NCBI GenBank assembly: GCA_003797895.1 | Contig: RKQB01000003.1 | Coordinates: forward strand, 248,001-312,000 | Origin: Cyclobacteriaceae bacterium YHN15 | GTDB taxonomy: Bacteria; Bacteroidota; Bacteroidia; Cytophagales; Cyclobacteriaceae | Direction: 5' to 3' | DNA length: 64,000 bases | Part shown: positions 39,745 through 51,000 of the stretch, one piece after another | How positions within the stretch are numbered: the first letter of the stretch is position 1 | Layout of the letters: each line of letters starts with the position of its first letter | Notes under the pieces: generated by a model | Seen by the model: only the letters and a program-made list of their open reading frames with translations | Told to the model about the DNA's origin: nothing | The model's database searches: none | Translations under genes and position numbers: made by a program

Positions 39745-40905
39745 TTACTTCTCCTTCAATGCCACCCAACAGCAGGCTGTCGAGTGAACATGCTGTTTTC
39801 CATTTTTGGCCCTTCCAAATTCCCCATAAGTAAAAAACCCTGCCATGGGGCTTTTCCATACCTCAGCCAGTCCTTCGTTCTCCATGGTCACCAACGGTCC
39901 GAGAGCCGGTTCTCTGCCTGCACAGGAAAATACCAGCAGGGCATCTGCATCTCCACCTGCAGCATTTTTGACCTCTTTTGCTTCATCGATGATTTCCTCG
40001 ACAATATCAAAATCAGGAGGAATCGAAAACCAGAAAGTCTCGCCCTCCTTCATCTCCATGTCCATGACCAGCGCATTTTCTTCGTGATCAATGTTCATGG
40101 GTGACTTGATTAATATTTCATGGCTGTTTTCCCGCTCTGTGATGAATGGGTATTCGAATGAAAGCTCATTTAAAACATCAAAATCCCTGTCTCCACCCTG
40201 TTCACCTTTTCCCAGGTACTTCAGGTACATCTCCACTGCGGGTTTTCCGTCAATTGAATATAAAAGTTTGCCCTTGCTTTGGGTCACTTTCCTGGAAATT
40301 CCCAATTTTTTCCAGCCTGTGATGGCCATACCATTCAGGGAGACTTTATCAGCATTCAGCACCAAAGCGACAAGGCCATGATTGGTTTCCCCATTTTGGG
40401 TAAAGACGGCCGTTCCTGTCAATGTAAAATCATCTCCGGCCATACCGCCAAAAAAGATCCTGTCCCGGCCAATTGCTTCTGAGAGTTCATGTACCAGTGT
40501 TGTTCCGTCAAATAATTCCACTGCCGGGGTTACACCAGTACTGCAAACGATCAGTGCCGGATTGGCAAATTTCGAAAGGGCGGAACTTGCGACTTGTTTA
40601 CCTGCGGCCTGAATACTACGCGCTCCCATATCTTCAAACACAATAGCATATAAATCCCGTGATAAGTCCATCAAGAGGATGGCTATTTCGCCCTTGCTTT
40701 GGTGGCCATCAACAAACTCGCCGCAGGATGTAGCCCCAAAAACGTCGATGTCCTGTGCTGCAAGGATTTCACAGACCGCTTTTCGATCCTGCTTTATGGA
40801 AATAAAGACAATAGCGAGGGTAGGTAAAAAATCATCACCTAAAGCGCCATTTAGTGCTGTTTGAATTTCCTCAGCTGATTTTCCGTAAATTGATCTTGCT
40901 TTCAT
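39745..40905 (-). CDS. FIST domain sensor protein 6 (divergent)
   Basis: The product has 386 residues, starting MKARSIYGKSAEEIQTAL. FIST_N has FGATSCGEFVDGHQSKGE and FGGMAGDDFTLTGTAVF. FIST_C has SCAGREPALGPLVTMENEGL, GEFGRAKNGKQ and a final TACCWVALKEK. It is the first FIST gene in transcription order, and its start overlaps the stop of the upstream TPR kinase by 4 bases (ATGA). The FIST block is therefore fused transcriptionally to the kinase array on that side. Confidence 0.92.
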   Translation of the reverse strand: MKARSIYGKSAEEIQTALNGALGDDFLPTLAIVFISIKQDRKAVCEILAAQDIDVFGATSCGEFVDGHQSKGEIAILLMDLSRDLYAIVFEDMGARSIQAAGKQVASSALSKFANPALIVCSTGVTPAVELFDGTTLVHELSEAIGRDRIFFGGMAGDDFTLTGTAVFTQNGETNHGLVALVLNADKVSLNGMAITGWKKLGISRKVTQSKGKLLYSIDGKPAVEMYLKYLGKGEQGGDRDFDVLNELSFEYPFITERENSHEILIKSPMNIDHEENALVMDMEMKEGETFWFSIPPDFDIVEEIIDEAKEVKNAAGGDADALLVFSCAGREPALGPLVTMENEGLAEVWKSPMAGFFTYGEFGRAKNGKQHVHSTACCWVALKEK

Positions 40906-42950
40906 GTGTTTAGTTTTATTGAAAACCTTGTCCCTTTGTTCATGGCTGTTTCTATTTCCAGTTCCCCCCCATGTGCCTTTACAATATCATAAGATAAGGA
41001 TAATCCCAATCCTGTGCCCTGTCCTGTGGGTTTAGTCGTGAAAAAAGGTTGGAAGATTTTGTCTTTGATGGCGTCCGGGATTCCGGGGCCGTTGTCGGAG
41101 ATGGAGATTTTTACCCCCCTGCCCCCCTCAAGGGGGAAGGTGGAGACGGTGACTAGTGGCTTAAAACTCTCCAAGGGTTCACCCCGATAGCTATCGTGGG
41201 CCTTGGAGGGTTCGTTTGTGGCCTGAAAGGCATTGTTGATGATATTCAGCAGCACCCTTCCGATATCCTGTGGTACCACATTCACTTTTGGTAAATTCGG
41301 ATCGAAGTCTGTTTTAAAGTCAGCATTGAAAGATTTATCTCTGGCACGCAATCCGTGATAGGAAAGCCTTAGGTATTCATCTGCCAGGGCATTGATGTCT
41401 GTAGGTATTTTCTCACCGGAGCTAGTCCGGCTATGTGCCAACATCCCCTTCACAATAGCATCTGCCCGCTTTCCGTGATGGTTGATCTTTTCCAGATTCT
41501 GCTTGATATCTCCAAGGATTTCACTGACCAAAGTCTCGTCTCTCGCTTCTCGGCTCTTGGCTCTTTCTTCTTCAACCTCCTCCACCAACTCCGCGCTTAC
41601 CTCCGAAAAATTATTCACAAAATTCAAGGGATTCTGTATCTCATGGGCGATGCCGGCAGTGAGTTCACCGAGGGAGGCCATTTTTTCGGATTGGATGAGT
41701 TGGGCTTGGGTGGATTTGAGATTGGAAAGGGTTTCTTCCAGTACTTTATTTGCTTTTTTCTTTTGACGGATGTTTCGAAAGAAAATGATGGCAATAACCA
41801 GCAGCAATCCCAAAGCGATCAATAATCCTATCGTCCGCAATCTATTTTTTGCTACAATGTTTTCCTGAACAGATTTTTCCAACATGATCTGCTCCTCAAA
41901 ACCAATATTCTGAAACTCCATTAATTGTTCGGTTCTGGCTTTGGATAAACTATCCCCTATTTGTTTTGAAATGGCCAGGTAAGCAAAAGCACTATCTGTA
42001 TTTCCCTTAAGTTTGAAAGCATTTGAAATAAGTTGAGCGGAATTGGATACATGCCCATATACTTTTAAGTTCTTGGCAATTTTAAAACCATTGTTGGCAT
42101 AAAATTGCATTGAATCTGTTTGACCCAGGCCCTCGTAAAATTTGGCCAATCCGATAATCGTCTCTAATTCGCTTGCATCATTGCTTTGTTCCTTACTAAC
42201 GCTTAGGGATCGCCAATAGTAATGCTTTGCGGAGTCGATCCGATCCTGTTGCAAATAAATGTTCCCGACCAGCAGTAACATGATCCCCTGATAGGCTTTG
42301 TTTCCTGAACTATTGGAATACTTTAATGCAAGCCTTAAATAGTGCATGGCAGAATCGGGCATATTTAAATTCAGGTAATTACTGCCGATATTCATGTAAG
42401 GGTTTACCACCTGACTTTCACTATTGGTTTCGTCAACAAACCTGATGGCTTCTTTATAATTAGCAATTGCTTTTTCGAAATTTCCTGCCTGTGTGTATGT
42501 ATTGCCTAATTGATGAAAACTTGCACCATATATACCTATACGGAAGTTGTGCGGGGTCCAAGATGCTGGAGCATCTTTAGGGCGGTATACATTTTTTTCA
42601 TTTCTCGCCTCCTGTGAAATCGCTCTCGACTCATTGATCAGCTTAAATGCCAATGGCAGATTACCTTGTTTTTGAATAATGGAAGCCCTATTCAGTAAAG
42701 TTCTGGCAGTCCAAAGCGGTTGATTTATTTTCTTGGACAGTTCAAATGCCTTTTCAGCAAAAATCTGGGAACTATCTCTGTTGCTCTCAGCATAATAATT
42801 TCTTATAGCTATAGAAACTTCCATTTTCACAGAATCGTCCTTAGCAGTTTGGAATACCTGCTTCAAGCTGTCCAATCTATGCTGTTGCAGTTGGGCTTCA
42901 CCATAAAAAGGAAGCAAAAACAAAAAACCGATGATTATAAATTTTCTCAT
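40902..42950 (-). CDS. TPR sensor histidine kinase
   Basis: The product has 682 residues. It has a signal peptide (MRKFIIIGFLFLLPFYGEAQ), TPR-like repeats (about 40-335, including YGASFHQLGNTYTQAGNFEK), a membrane helix near 370-390 (IGLLIALGLLLVIAIIFFRN), and a Q-type core with His436, DNGPGIP and [11 protein letters not shown]. Repeat-derived inserts are HDSYRG after the N-box (palindrome at 41183-41196) and FPLEGGRG before G1 (41114-41144). Both ends overlap neighbours by 4 bases: a K-type TPR kinase upstream and FIST 6 downstream. It may provide extracytoplasmic input beside the cytoplasmic FIST sensors (inference). Confidence 0.92.
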   Translation of the reverse strand: MRKFIIIGFLFLLPFYGEAQLQQHRLDSLKQVFQTAKDDSVKMEVSIAIRNYYAESNRDSSQIFAEKAFELSKKINQPLWTARTLLNRASIIQKQGNLPLAFKLINESRAISQEARNEKNVYRPKDAPASWTPHNFRIGIYGASFHQLGNTYTQAGNFEKAIANYKEAIRFVDETNSESQVVNPYMNIGSNYLNLNMPDSAMHYLRLALKYSNSSGNKAYQGIMLLLVGNIYLQQDRIDSAKHYYWRSLSVSKEQSNDASELETIIGLAKFYEGLGQTDSMQFYANNGFKIAKNLKVYGHVSNSAQLISNAFKLKGNTDSAFAYLAISKQIGDSLSKARTEQLMEFQNIGFEEQIMLEKSVQENIVAKNRLRTIGLLIALGLLLVIAIIFFRNIRQKKKANKVLEETLSNLKSTQAQLIQSEKMASLGELTAGIAHEIQNPLNFVNNFSEVSAELVEEVEEERAKSREARDETLVSEILGDIKQNLEKINHHGKRADAIVKGMLAHSRTSSGEKIPTDINALADEYLRLSYHGLRARDKSFNADFKTDFDPNLPKVNVVPQDIGRVLLNIINNAFQATNEPSKAHDSYRGEPLESFKPLVTVSTFPLEGGRGVKISISDNGPGIPDAIKDKIFQPFFTTKPTGQGTGLGLSLSYDIVKAHGGELEIETAMNKGTRFSIKLNT
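41114..41144. repeat. CCCCCTCAAGGGGG-type palindromic insert
   Basis: Encodes TFPLEGGRG before the G1 box, matching 30726-30756. Confidence 0.85.
41183..41196. repeat. CCCGATAGCTATCG palindrome copy
   Basis: A truncated or mutated copy of CCCGATAGCTATCGGG encoding part of HDSYRG after the N-box. Confidence 0.8.
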
Positions 42951-45046
42951 TTAAATGTTTGGCTACTTGGTAACTGGATAACAAACTCACTTCCTTTTCC
43001 TATTGTCGATTCTATTCTCAACTCCCCACCATGCGCTTTCACGATATCATGGGTAATACTCAGTCCGAGTCCGGTGCCTTCCGTTCCTTTTTTGGTAGTG
43101 AAGAAAGGCTGCAGGATTTTGTCTTTGATCTCATCCGGAATCCCCGGTCCATTGTCCTCAAAGGCTATCCGAACCCGACCATTCTCAAGCATCGTGGTCA
43201 CCTTTAATTTTGGCAGATACTTTTCCTCACTGTGAACCCCCTCTTGGTACATGGTACCTGCCTTGCCGGCAGGCAGGCTTGGTACATTGTACATTTTAGT
43301 CTTCTCCCGCATGGCACTTCGACTCCGCTCAGCACAGGCATCAAAAGCATTGTTACAAAGATTGATAACCACCCGAGTAAAGTCCTCTTTGATAAGAGGG
43401 ACGTCGCCAAATTCAGGATCGAGATCTAATTCTATATCCACATCGATCGGGTTTTTACCCGCCCGCATGCCGTGAAAGCTGAGATTCACATATTCCTTGA
43501 TCAGGGCATTGAGGTCGGTGGGTTCTTTTTTCCCTGATCCACCTCTTGAATGTTGGAGCATGGAAGTCACAATACCATTGGCACGCGAACCATGTTCATG
43601 TATTTTACCCAAGTTGGACTGGATATCTTCCATTATCTCGTCCACCAAAGTCTCGTCTCTTGTTTCTTGGCTCTTGGCTCTTTCCTCTTTAATTTCCTCA
43701 ATCATCTCCATCGATACCTCCGAAAAATTATTCACAAAATTCAGCGGGTTTTTGATCTCATGGGCGATGCCGGCGGTGAGTTGGCCGAGGGAGGCGAGTT
43801 TTTCCTGTTGGACAAGTTGGGCTTGGGTGGCTTTTAATTCAGAAAGCGTGTTCTCTAAAATTAAATTAGCTTTTTGTTTCTGATTTGCGTTGCGGTAAAA
43901 AATGATCGCTACGATGAGAATGAAGACCAGTCCAGTAAAAAGTGAATAGACCCTTATCCGGTTTTGGGTAAGTAGTTTTTCCTTTTCAAGTTCTTCGAGT
44001 CGGAGTTGTTCTGCAAAAGTTATATTCAGGTATTGGGTTAGGGCAGCAATTCTTGCCTGACTGATACTATCACGGGTTGTAAAAGACAGTTCCAAATATT
44101 TCATGGTGCTGTCATTTTCACTCCTTAGTTGGTAGGATTGATATATCAGCTGATAGGCATTGCTGATATTAATGTCTTTAAGAGGATTTCCTTGTAGTTT
44201 TTTTATGCCATTCAAAAACTTGGTAGAATAGAATAGACTTGAGTCTTTGTCCATTTTCGCCAGATGCCATTGAGCCAAGCCATACTGGGAAGTTATTTCC
44301 TGACTAATATCTTTAAGTTCGGCTGCTAAGAGAAGGGATTGATGATAATAGTGGAATGCTGAATCATATTGCGCTTGCCTATAAAAAATATCACCCATGT
44401 ATTTGAGCATGAATCCTTTGTAAATCAATACATTTTCATCTAATGCTTTTTTTGTATAATGAAAGGCCGAGTCAAGTTGATTTAAATCAAGAAAGGTGGC
44501 CCCAATATTCATATTAGCTGAATTATAGGATGTTGGAAGAGCCATCTCCAAGTACTTCAAACATTCTTTAAAATGATAGATGGCTTCCATTTCGTTTCCA
44601 GTCGACCGGAGTACGTGTCCGAGGTTATGGTGTAAGCCAGCCAAAACTTCCATTCGGTATTGATAGGGATTTGCATTTTTTGGCCTTAACCAGGAAAGTG
44701 TTTCATTGGCAGGATCTTCGGCCAAGACAAAACCATCTCTATAGCATTTAAATGCTTCCCCATACTTATTGTCCCTATTGAGTAAGAATCCTATGAGGTT
44801 TAAATTTCTGGCAACGTCTAGAAGCTTGTTGTTTTTTCTGGCTATTTCTAATGCTGCACTGTCAAATTGTATAGATTTTCTTCTATCTCGATTAGCATAG
44901 TATTCCCCAAGTTCAAAATTAATGATATATCGTACTGAATCGTTTTCAGCTTTTTTTAAGATACTCAATAAACTGTCAGGATAGGTTGATTGCGCATAAG
45001 CTGACATTGAAAACAAGAAAGCCGATATAATGAATAATATTTTCAT
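42947..45046 (-). CDS. TPR sensor histidine kinase with a K-type core
   Basis: The product has 699 residues. It has a signal peptide (MKILFIISAFLFSMSAYAQS), TPR-like repeats (about 35-320), a membrane helix near 365-388 (VYSLFTGLVFILIVAIIFYR), and a K-type core: [20 protein letters not shown] with His429, N-box VVINLCNNAFDAC, DNGPGIP and GTEGTGLGLSITHD. The sensor half resembles the Q-type neighbour at 40902-42950, while the core belongs to the other lineage; this is direct evidence of sensor/core recombination. CAERSRS and LPAGKAG inserts are present relative to the kinase at 32690-33757. It overlaps the downstream kinase by 4 bases. Confidence 0.92.
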   Translation of the reverse strand: MKILFIISAFLFSMSAYAQSTYPDSLLSILKKAENDSVRYIINFELGEYYANRDRRKSIQFDSAALEIARKNNKLLDVARNLNLIGFLLNRDNKYGEAFKCYRDGFVLAEDPANETLSWLRPKNANPYQYRMEVLAGLHHNLGHVLRSTGNEMEAIYHFKECLKYLEMALPTSYNSANMNIGATFLDLNQLDSAFHYTKKALDENVLIYKGFMLKYMGDIFYRQAQYDSAFHYYHQSLLLAAELKDISQEITSQYGLAQWHLAKMDKDSSLFYSTKFLNGIKKLQGNPLKDINISNAYQLIYQSYQLRSENDSTMKYLELSFTTRDSISQARIAALTQYLNITFAEQLRLEELEKEKLLTQNRIRVYSLFTGLVFILIVAIIFYRNANQKQKANLILENTLSELKATQAQLVQQEKLASLGQLTAGIAHEIKNPLNFVNNFSEVSMEMIEEIKEERAKSQETRDETLVDEIMEDIQSNLGKIHEHGSRANGIVTSMLQHSRGGSGKKEPTDLNALIKEYVNLSFHGMRAGKNPIDVDIELDLDPEFGDVPLIKEDFTRVVINLCNNAFDACAERSRSAMREKTKMYNVPSLPAGKAGTMYQEGVHSEEKYLPKLKVTTMLENGRVRIAFEDNGPGIPDEIKDKILQPFFTTKKGTEGTGLGLSITHDIVKAHGGELRIESTIGKGSEFVIQLPSSQTFK
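43257..43277. repeat. LPAG-type palindromic unit (21 bases)
   Basis: CCTGCC...CCGGCAGGCAGG encodes seven residues inserted between VPS and TMYQEG; the kinase at 32690-33757 has VPSTKYQEG without it. Confidence 0.88.
43317..43338. repeat. CAERSRS-encoding dispersed repeat
   Basis: Contains CTTCGACTCCGCTCAGCAC on the plus strand and encodes CAERSRS right after NNAFDA of the N-box. Copies lie at 45406-45427 and 52139-52160; the site is empty in 32690-33757 (NNAFDAMREK). Confidence 0.9.
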
Positions 45047-45050
45047 AAGG

Positions 45051-48000
45051 TCAATCTTTAATAGGAATTTGAACCAAAAACATTGTCATTTCTCCTTTTT
45101 GCGAATCAACAGTTAGTTCCCCCCCATGCGCTTTGATAATATCATGGGTAATGCTCAGCCCAAGTCCCGTTCCCTCAGTTCCTTTTTTGGTAGTAAAAAA
45201 AGGCTGCAGAATTTTATCTTTGATGTCGTCAGGAATGCCCAGGCCGTTGTCCTCAAAAGCTATCCGAATCTGCCCATTTTCAAGCATTGTGGACACTCTT
45301 AATTTTGGCAGGTAGTTTACATCCCCGTGGACCCCTTCTTGGTACTTTGTACCTGCCTCGCCGGCAGGCAGGCTTTGTACTTCGTACTTTTTACCCCTCA
45401 TCGTACTTCGACTCCGCTCAGCACAGGCATCAAAAGCATTATTGCACAGGTTGATGATTACCCTTGTAAAGTCTTCTTTGATCAGGGATACTTCCTTTAC
45501 CTCAGGATCCAAATCCAATACAATATCCACATTGATCGGGTTCTTCCCTGCCCGCATTCCATGAAAACTTAAGTTGACATATTCCTTGATCAAAGCATTC
45601 AAATCAGTAGGTTCTTTTTTCCCTGATCCGCCCCTGGAATGCTGGAGCATGGAAGTCACAATACCATTTGCCCTACTTCCATGGTCATGTATTTTTCCCA
45701 AGTTGGACTGGATATCTTCCAGTATCTCGTCCACCAAAGTCTCGTCTCTTGTTTCTTGGCTCTTGGCTCTTTCTTCTTTTATCTCCTCAATCATCTCAAT
45801 AGACACCTCCGAAAAATTATTCACAAAATTCAGCGGATTCTTGATCTCGTGGGCGATTCCGGCAGTGAGTTGACCGAGGGAAGCGAGCTTTTCCTGTTGT
45901 ACAAGTTGGGACTGGGTGGCTTTGAGTTCGCTCATGGCTGATTCCACTTCGGCTTTGGCCTGCTCCAGCTTGACAAAATCCTCATATCGGGCATAGGCAA
46001 TGGAAAAAGCCTTGGCCATTGCTTTTACCAGATCAATCTGCTCCTCGGATAAATTTTCCGGTGAGCCTACATAGAGCAATCCTTGGGCAAAAGGAACAAA
46101 GTGCAAGTGTAGGCTTTCAGGTGCAGTTTCGGTACCTTGATACGTTTTCAGATCTTTGACATAGCCCTGTTCCTGCATGGATTTACCCCAATTGGTAAAA
46201 TCTGTCTGATTCCAATGTTGGATATATACTTCCTCTTTTTTCCAGGCCTCCACCGACTTGGAGGTCATTTCATTGGCCGAAAAGGGAAGTGTCATCACTG
46301 CCAAGGACTTTCCTTCCGGCGTGGAAAGATAAATTTCCACGTTTTCCTCCTTTTCATGTACAATAAATACCCCACAACGGATAAAGGGAATGCCCAAAGC
46401 AGTGAGTTCATTGAAAACAAGTGGGGTAATCCGGTTTAAATCTTCCGCATTGCGCATAGAAGAAATATCTGCCCGGATACGGTCCAAAGAGGCTTGGCGC
46501 CTGACAGCCCGGGCACTGGATTCGGCCATTCGCAAATCTTTGAAACGCTTGTATGCAAGTGCAAATACATTGGCTGTTCTGCGCAAAAGATCCCGGGAAT
46601 CCTTGTCCGGATAAAAATAGGTAACCATCACCAGCGCACCACCGGAAAAATCAGCTATTCCCCAATAGGCTTTCATTTGCTCCGCCGGCATATTGGGCAT
46701 AGACTCCATGAGGTATTGAAATGCCTCCGGAGCCTTTTCCCTTAACAGTTCAAACCACTGCTTGCCCTTTTCACCTTCATTTACCAGTACATATTCATTT
46801 TGATCTGAGGCATAGCATTCCATCATCTCGTCAATGATCAGCTTTCCTGATTTTGGAAAAAGTGCCTGGAACTGTAACAACCCTTCTTCTTTACCTGGCA
46901 CATGCATGGCTGCCCATGACTCAAAATGATCCTTATGTTCTTCATATAGGTGGATGGCACAAACTTCCAGGTCTTTCTGGCCCAAAATGCCCATTTGCGT
47001 TCGAAGCTCAAGCGCCACATCACGAAGCTCTTCAGAATGCTGCATGGCCATCGCTCTCGATCGGATTCGCTCCAAGGCAGCTTCAATCTGCGCTTCTCTA
47101 GACTGAGCTTCTGCTTTTTGCAGATCGAGAAAACGCTGGTAGACCCGGCCGAATTCACCGGCAAACCGGACCACGATATTTTTCTCTTCTTCTGTAGCTC
47201 TGCGGTGATGATGAAAGCCCAGGTAGCCAAATTTGCAGTGGCCCTGAACCGTATACAGGCCATTGGGAAAATCTTCAATCCGAACCCTTGACTCCTCTGG
47301 CATGGCAGACAAAATCGGTTCAATGATATCAAAAATCATGGGTAATACTTCCGGAGGATAGTCGATGCAGTTAATAGTATTCGGATCACCGCTTTTCCAT
47401 TGTTCAAAAGCAATTTTCCATGCTTCCATTCTATTAATGTCATGAATTTGCTCCACCAATACACGGTGCCCCGCCCTGCCGGACATTCGGAATGAGAAGG
47501 TTTCATTGATTTCATCAAACAGCGTGAGATGCGTAAAGGAGGGATTTATTCCAAGGATATCAAATTGATCAAAAAGGACGGAAAGCATGTCTGGCAGTTC
47601 ATCTGATTGATGCATGGCCATGGCCGCTGCCCGAACCCGCTCGAGGGCCAACTCGATCTTGGCCTCCCGGGCCTGGGCTTCGGCCTGTTTTAAATCCGAA
47701 AATCGCTGGTAGGACAAATTAAAAACATTGGCAAATCGCCTTAAAAGTGCGCGCGTATCATTGCTGGGCATCGTCGTGGTTGAGATTACCAGGGAGCCGC
47801 CGTTAAAATCAGCCAATGCCCAGAAGGTTTTAATCTTATTTTCCGGGACGCTTTCAAATGTTTCCAGAACTATTTTGTACGTTTCAGGCATTACATCCTT
47901 TAAGACCTCCATAAACTCTGAAAGCCTTTTATGGTCGTTGGTTACCACATAATCCATCGTCTTTTTGCGATACAGGTCAATAATTTCCTCGAGGGAGCTT

Positions 48001-51000
48001 ACCCCTTTCCTGGGAAAATGAATTTCTGACAGGATGTATCCTGACTCATTGTTAATGGACTTCGAAGCTGCCCAGGAGGTGAAATGGTCCTCTGATCCCT
48101 CATATAAATGGATGGCACAGGTTTCCAGTTCTGATATTTCCAGGATTCCCATTTGCTTTCTCAATTCTAAAGCCACATCTCGCAATTCATTGGATGACTG
48201 CATCGCCATAGTTCGCGCCCGTACCCGTTCCAGCGCCGCCTCAATTTGTGCTTCCCGTGTCTGTGCTTCTGCTTTTTGCAGATCGAGAAAGCGGGTATAG
48301 GTTTGCTCGAATACATTGGCGAAGCGCAGGATCAGTTCCACCACCTCATCCCCTAAAGGCTCATTAGTGGTAATCCCCATACATCCTTGAGAGAAAAAAA
48401 ACGAATTGATATACCTGTGTTCACTCAAGTTTTCTTCGTTAAATGGGAGTCCAATTTGCTCCTGCATTTGACGTACCCATTCCTTAAGTCTTTTGCCGTG
48501 CAGATGCTGTACCAGGTAGGATTCTTTTTCCCAAGCATTAAATACCTCCTGTACCACAGTCGAGTGAACTACCTTAAAAATAAAGCGCTTGCTGATCTTT
48601 TGGCTCTTTTGATCAATTACCCAAGTATCGAAGGATTCATTTTCTTTATCTGCAATAGCAATATTAACTCTCTCAGGTATAAAGGTTAAGGTGCTGATCT
48701 GTTCAAATAATACAGCAGCTACGTCTCCCAATTCCTCACTTTTGTGCATGGCCATGGTGCGGGCACGCACCCTTTCCAAAGCCAATTGAATTTCTGCTTC
48801 TCTTGCCTGTGCTTCTGATTTTTGCAGGTCTCTGAAGCGCTGATAGATCTGACCAAATACTTTTGCAAAACGTATCATGATCGCACAATCTTCTTCTTTA
48901 AGGGGATCCAGGGATATCACATTCAGTGATCCATGGGGGAAAAAGAATGCGGTCATGGTTTCCCGCTCATTATATTCTTTTCGCTCAGGGTAAGAAAGAA
49001 AAGCATCCAGCTTTTGATAGTATTCCTTTACCTCAACTCCTATTCTTGTACTGGAGTAGAAGGATTTGTTTTTTTTCCATGCATCCACGGTTTGATCAAA
49101 AATGGGATGTAATCCCCTCGGGACTACCCCAAGTATGGTGTTTTTTACTTTACCCTCAATTTCGGACTTGGACCAAATCTCAGTGCTATCATCTTCTTTA
49201 TTGATAATTCCTATCCCTATACGTAGTGTATCTATCCCCAATTCTTTCAATTGATTGACCATAACATCTGAGGCATCCACAAATTCATCACTGGAATGCA
49301 TCGCTAAGCTTCTTGACCGGACCCGCTCCAATGCAGCTTCAATCTGCGCTTCTCTAGCCTGAGCTTCGGCTTTTTGCAGGTCGAGGTACCGTCTGTAAGT
49401 TTGACCAAATACGGAGGCAAAGCGCATAAACACTCTTGATATTTCGTCAGATAAGGGAGTCGGGGAAAAAGCAAAAAGCGCCCCTTCAGGAAAGAAGAAA
49501 TCATAGTGGATGATTTTGTTGGGTAATTTTTCAAAATCTACCTGTAAAGAATATTCAGGCGCATCATTGATCGTCTTAAAGTAATTGATCAAATCATCAC
49601 CTACCAATTCATAGGAATTGATTGTTTTTTTTGTTTCCCATGCTTCCTGGACTTCTTTCAGTAATTGATGTGTTTCCATATCCAAAAATCCCTTATCAAG
49701 GGCCGTTTGTCCCGATGGGTTGGTAGAGGCAGTCCAAACTTCCATTCTCCTGGATTTGTCCATGATCCCAATACCTGAACGGATGGATTTGTCTACACCT
49801 AGTTTCAGCAATTCATCAAATAGTGTGGTGACTATCATATCCACATCCTGACTGCTATGCATGGCCATAGTTCGGGATCTAACGCGCTCTAATGCTGCTT
49901 CAATCTGGGCTTCCCGAGCTTGGGCTTCAGCTTTTTGCAAGTCTAGGAAACGTTGATAAGCCCTCCCAAATTCGTTGGCGAACTTAACCACAATCTGTTC
50001 TTCGGCTGCAGTTGCTTTGCGGATCTGATTCATTCCTATGTAACCAAATGGATGCTTACCTGCTGTATGGTAAATACCATCGGGATAATCATCCGGAATA
50101 ATCTTTGAACCTTCAGGCATTGAAGCAAATGACTCATGAAATACTTCCCAAACCTGAGCTAGTGTTTCTTTGGGAAAGTGCAGCCTGTTGATGGAATAAG
50201 GTTCGGCACTTTTCCAACTTTCCACCATGTCTTTCCAGGTATCCATGGCATCCAAAGCAACGGTTTGTTCACCAAAACTCCTGTCACCAAATTTGCCTGT
50301 TTCCCTGAAAGTAAATTTGTTATGCTCAATGTCCAACAGGGTAATGTGGGTGGACATAGGATTTATACCCAGTAAATCAAACTGTGCGCACAACACCGAA
50401 AGCACTTCATCCAACTCATCGGAATGATGCATAGCCATAGCTTTGGCACGGATTCTTTCCAAAGCTGCTTCTATTTCAGCTGCCCTCTTTTGTCTGTCGA
50501 TTTCTTCCTTTTGCTGCTTTAGGAGTGCATAGGCTTTCTGGCGTAGCTTGTTATTACGGTAGATGATTCCGGCGATGATTATCGTGAATGCCAGCAGCGC
50601 AAGCAACGTATAGACCAAAATGCGGTTGGATCGCTTTCGCTGCTCTTCTGTTTCTTGCTGCTTCCTCAACTCCTCGTTGAAGGCAAGTAGCTGTACCTGA
50701 CGCACTTTGTCGGCGTTATAAATATTGTCTTTTAATTGGAGAGCATGTTTCTGATAGACGAAGGCACTGTCTGTATTTCCAGTAGCAGCAAAAAGCGATG
50801 TCAACTGGTCGAGCGCTTCCAGCTTTTCATTGGCCAGGCCGGTCATTCCTGCTATTTTCCAGGCGGCTTTGGCATAATAGATAGCAGAATCGTAGACCTG
50901 TCTTTCTTGAAAAACATTGGCTATCCCTAAGTTGCAGTTGGCCATATCTTTAAGAATGCCCTGTTTTGTCACCATCGCCAATCCTTCTCTGTAATAGCTC

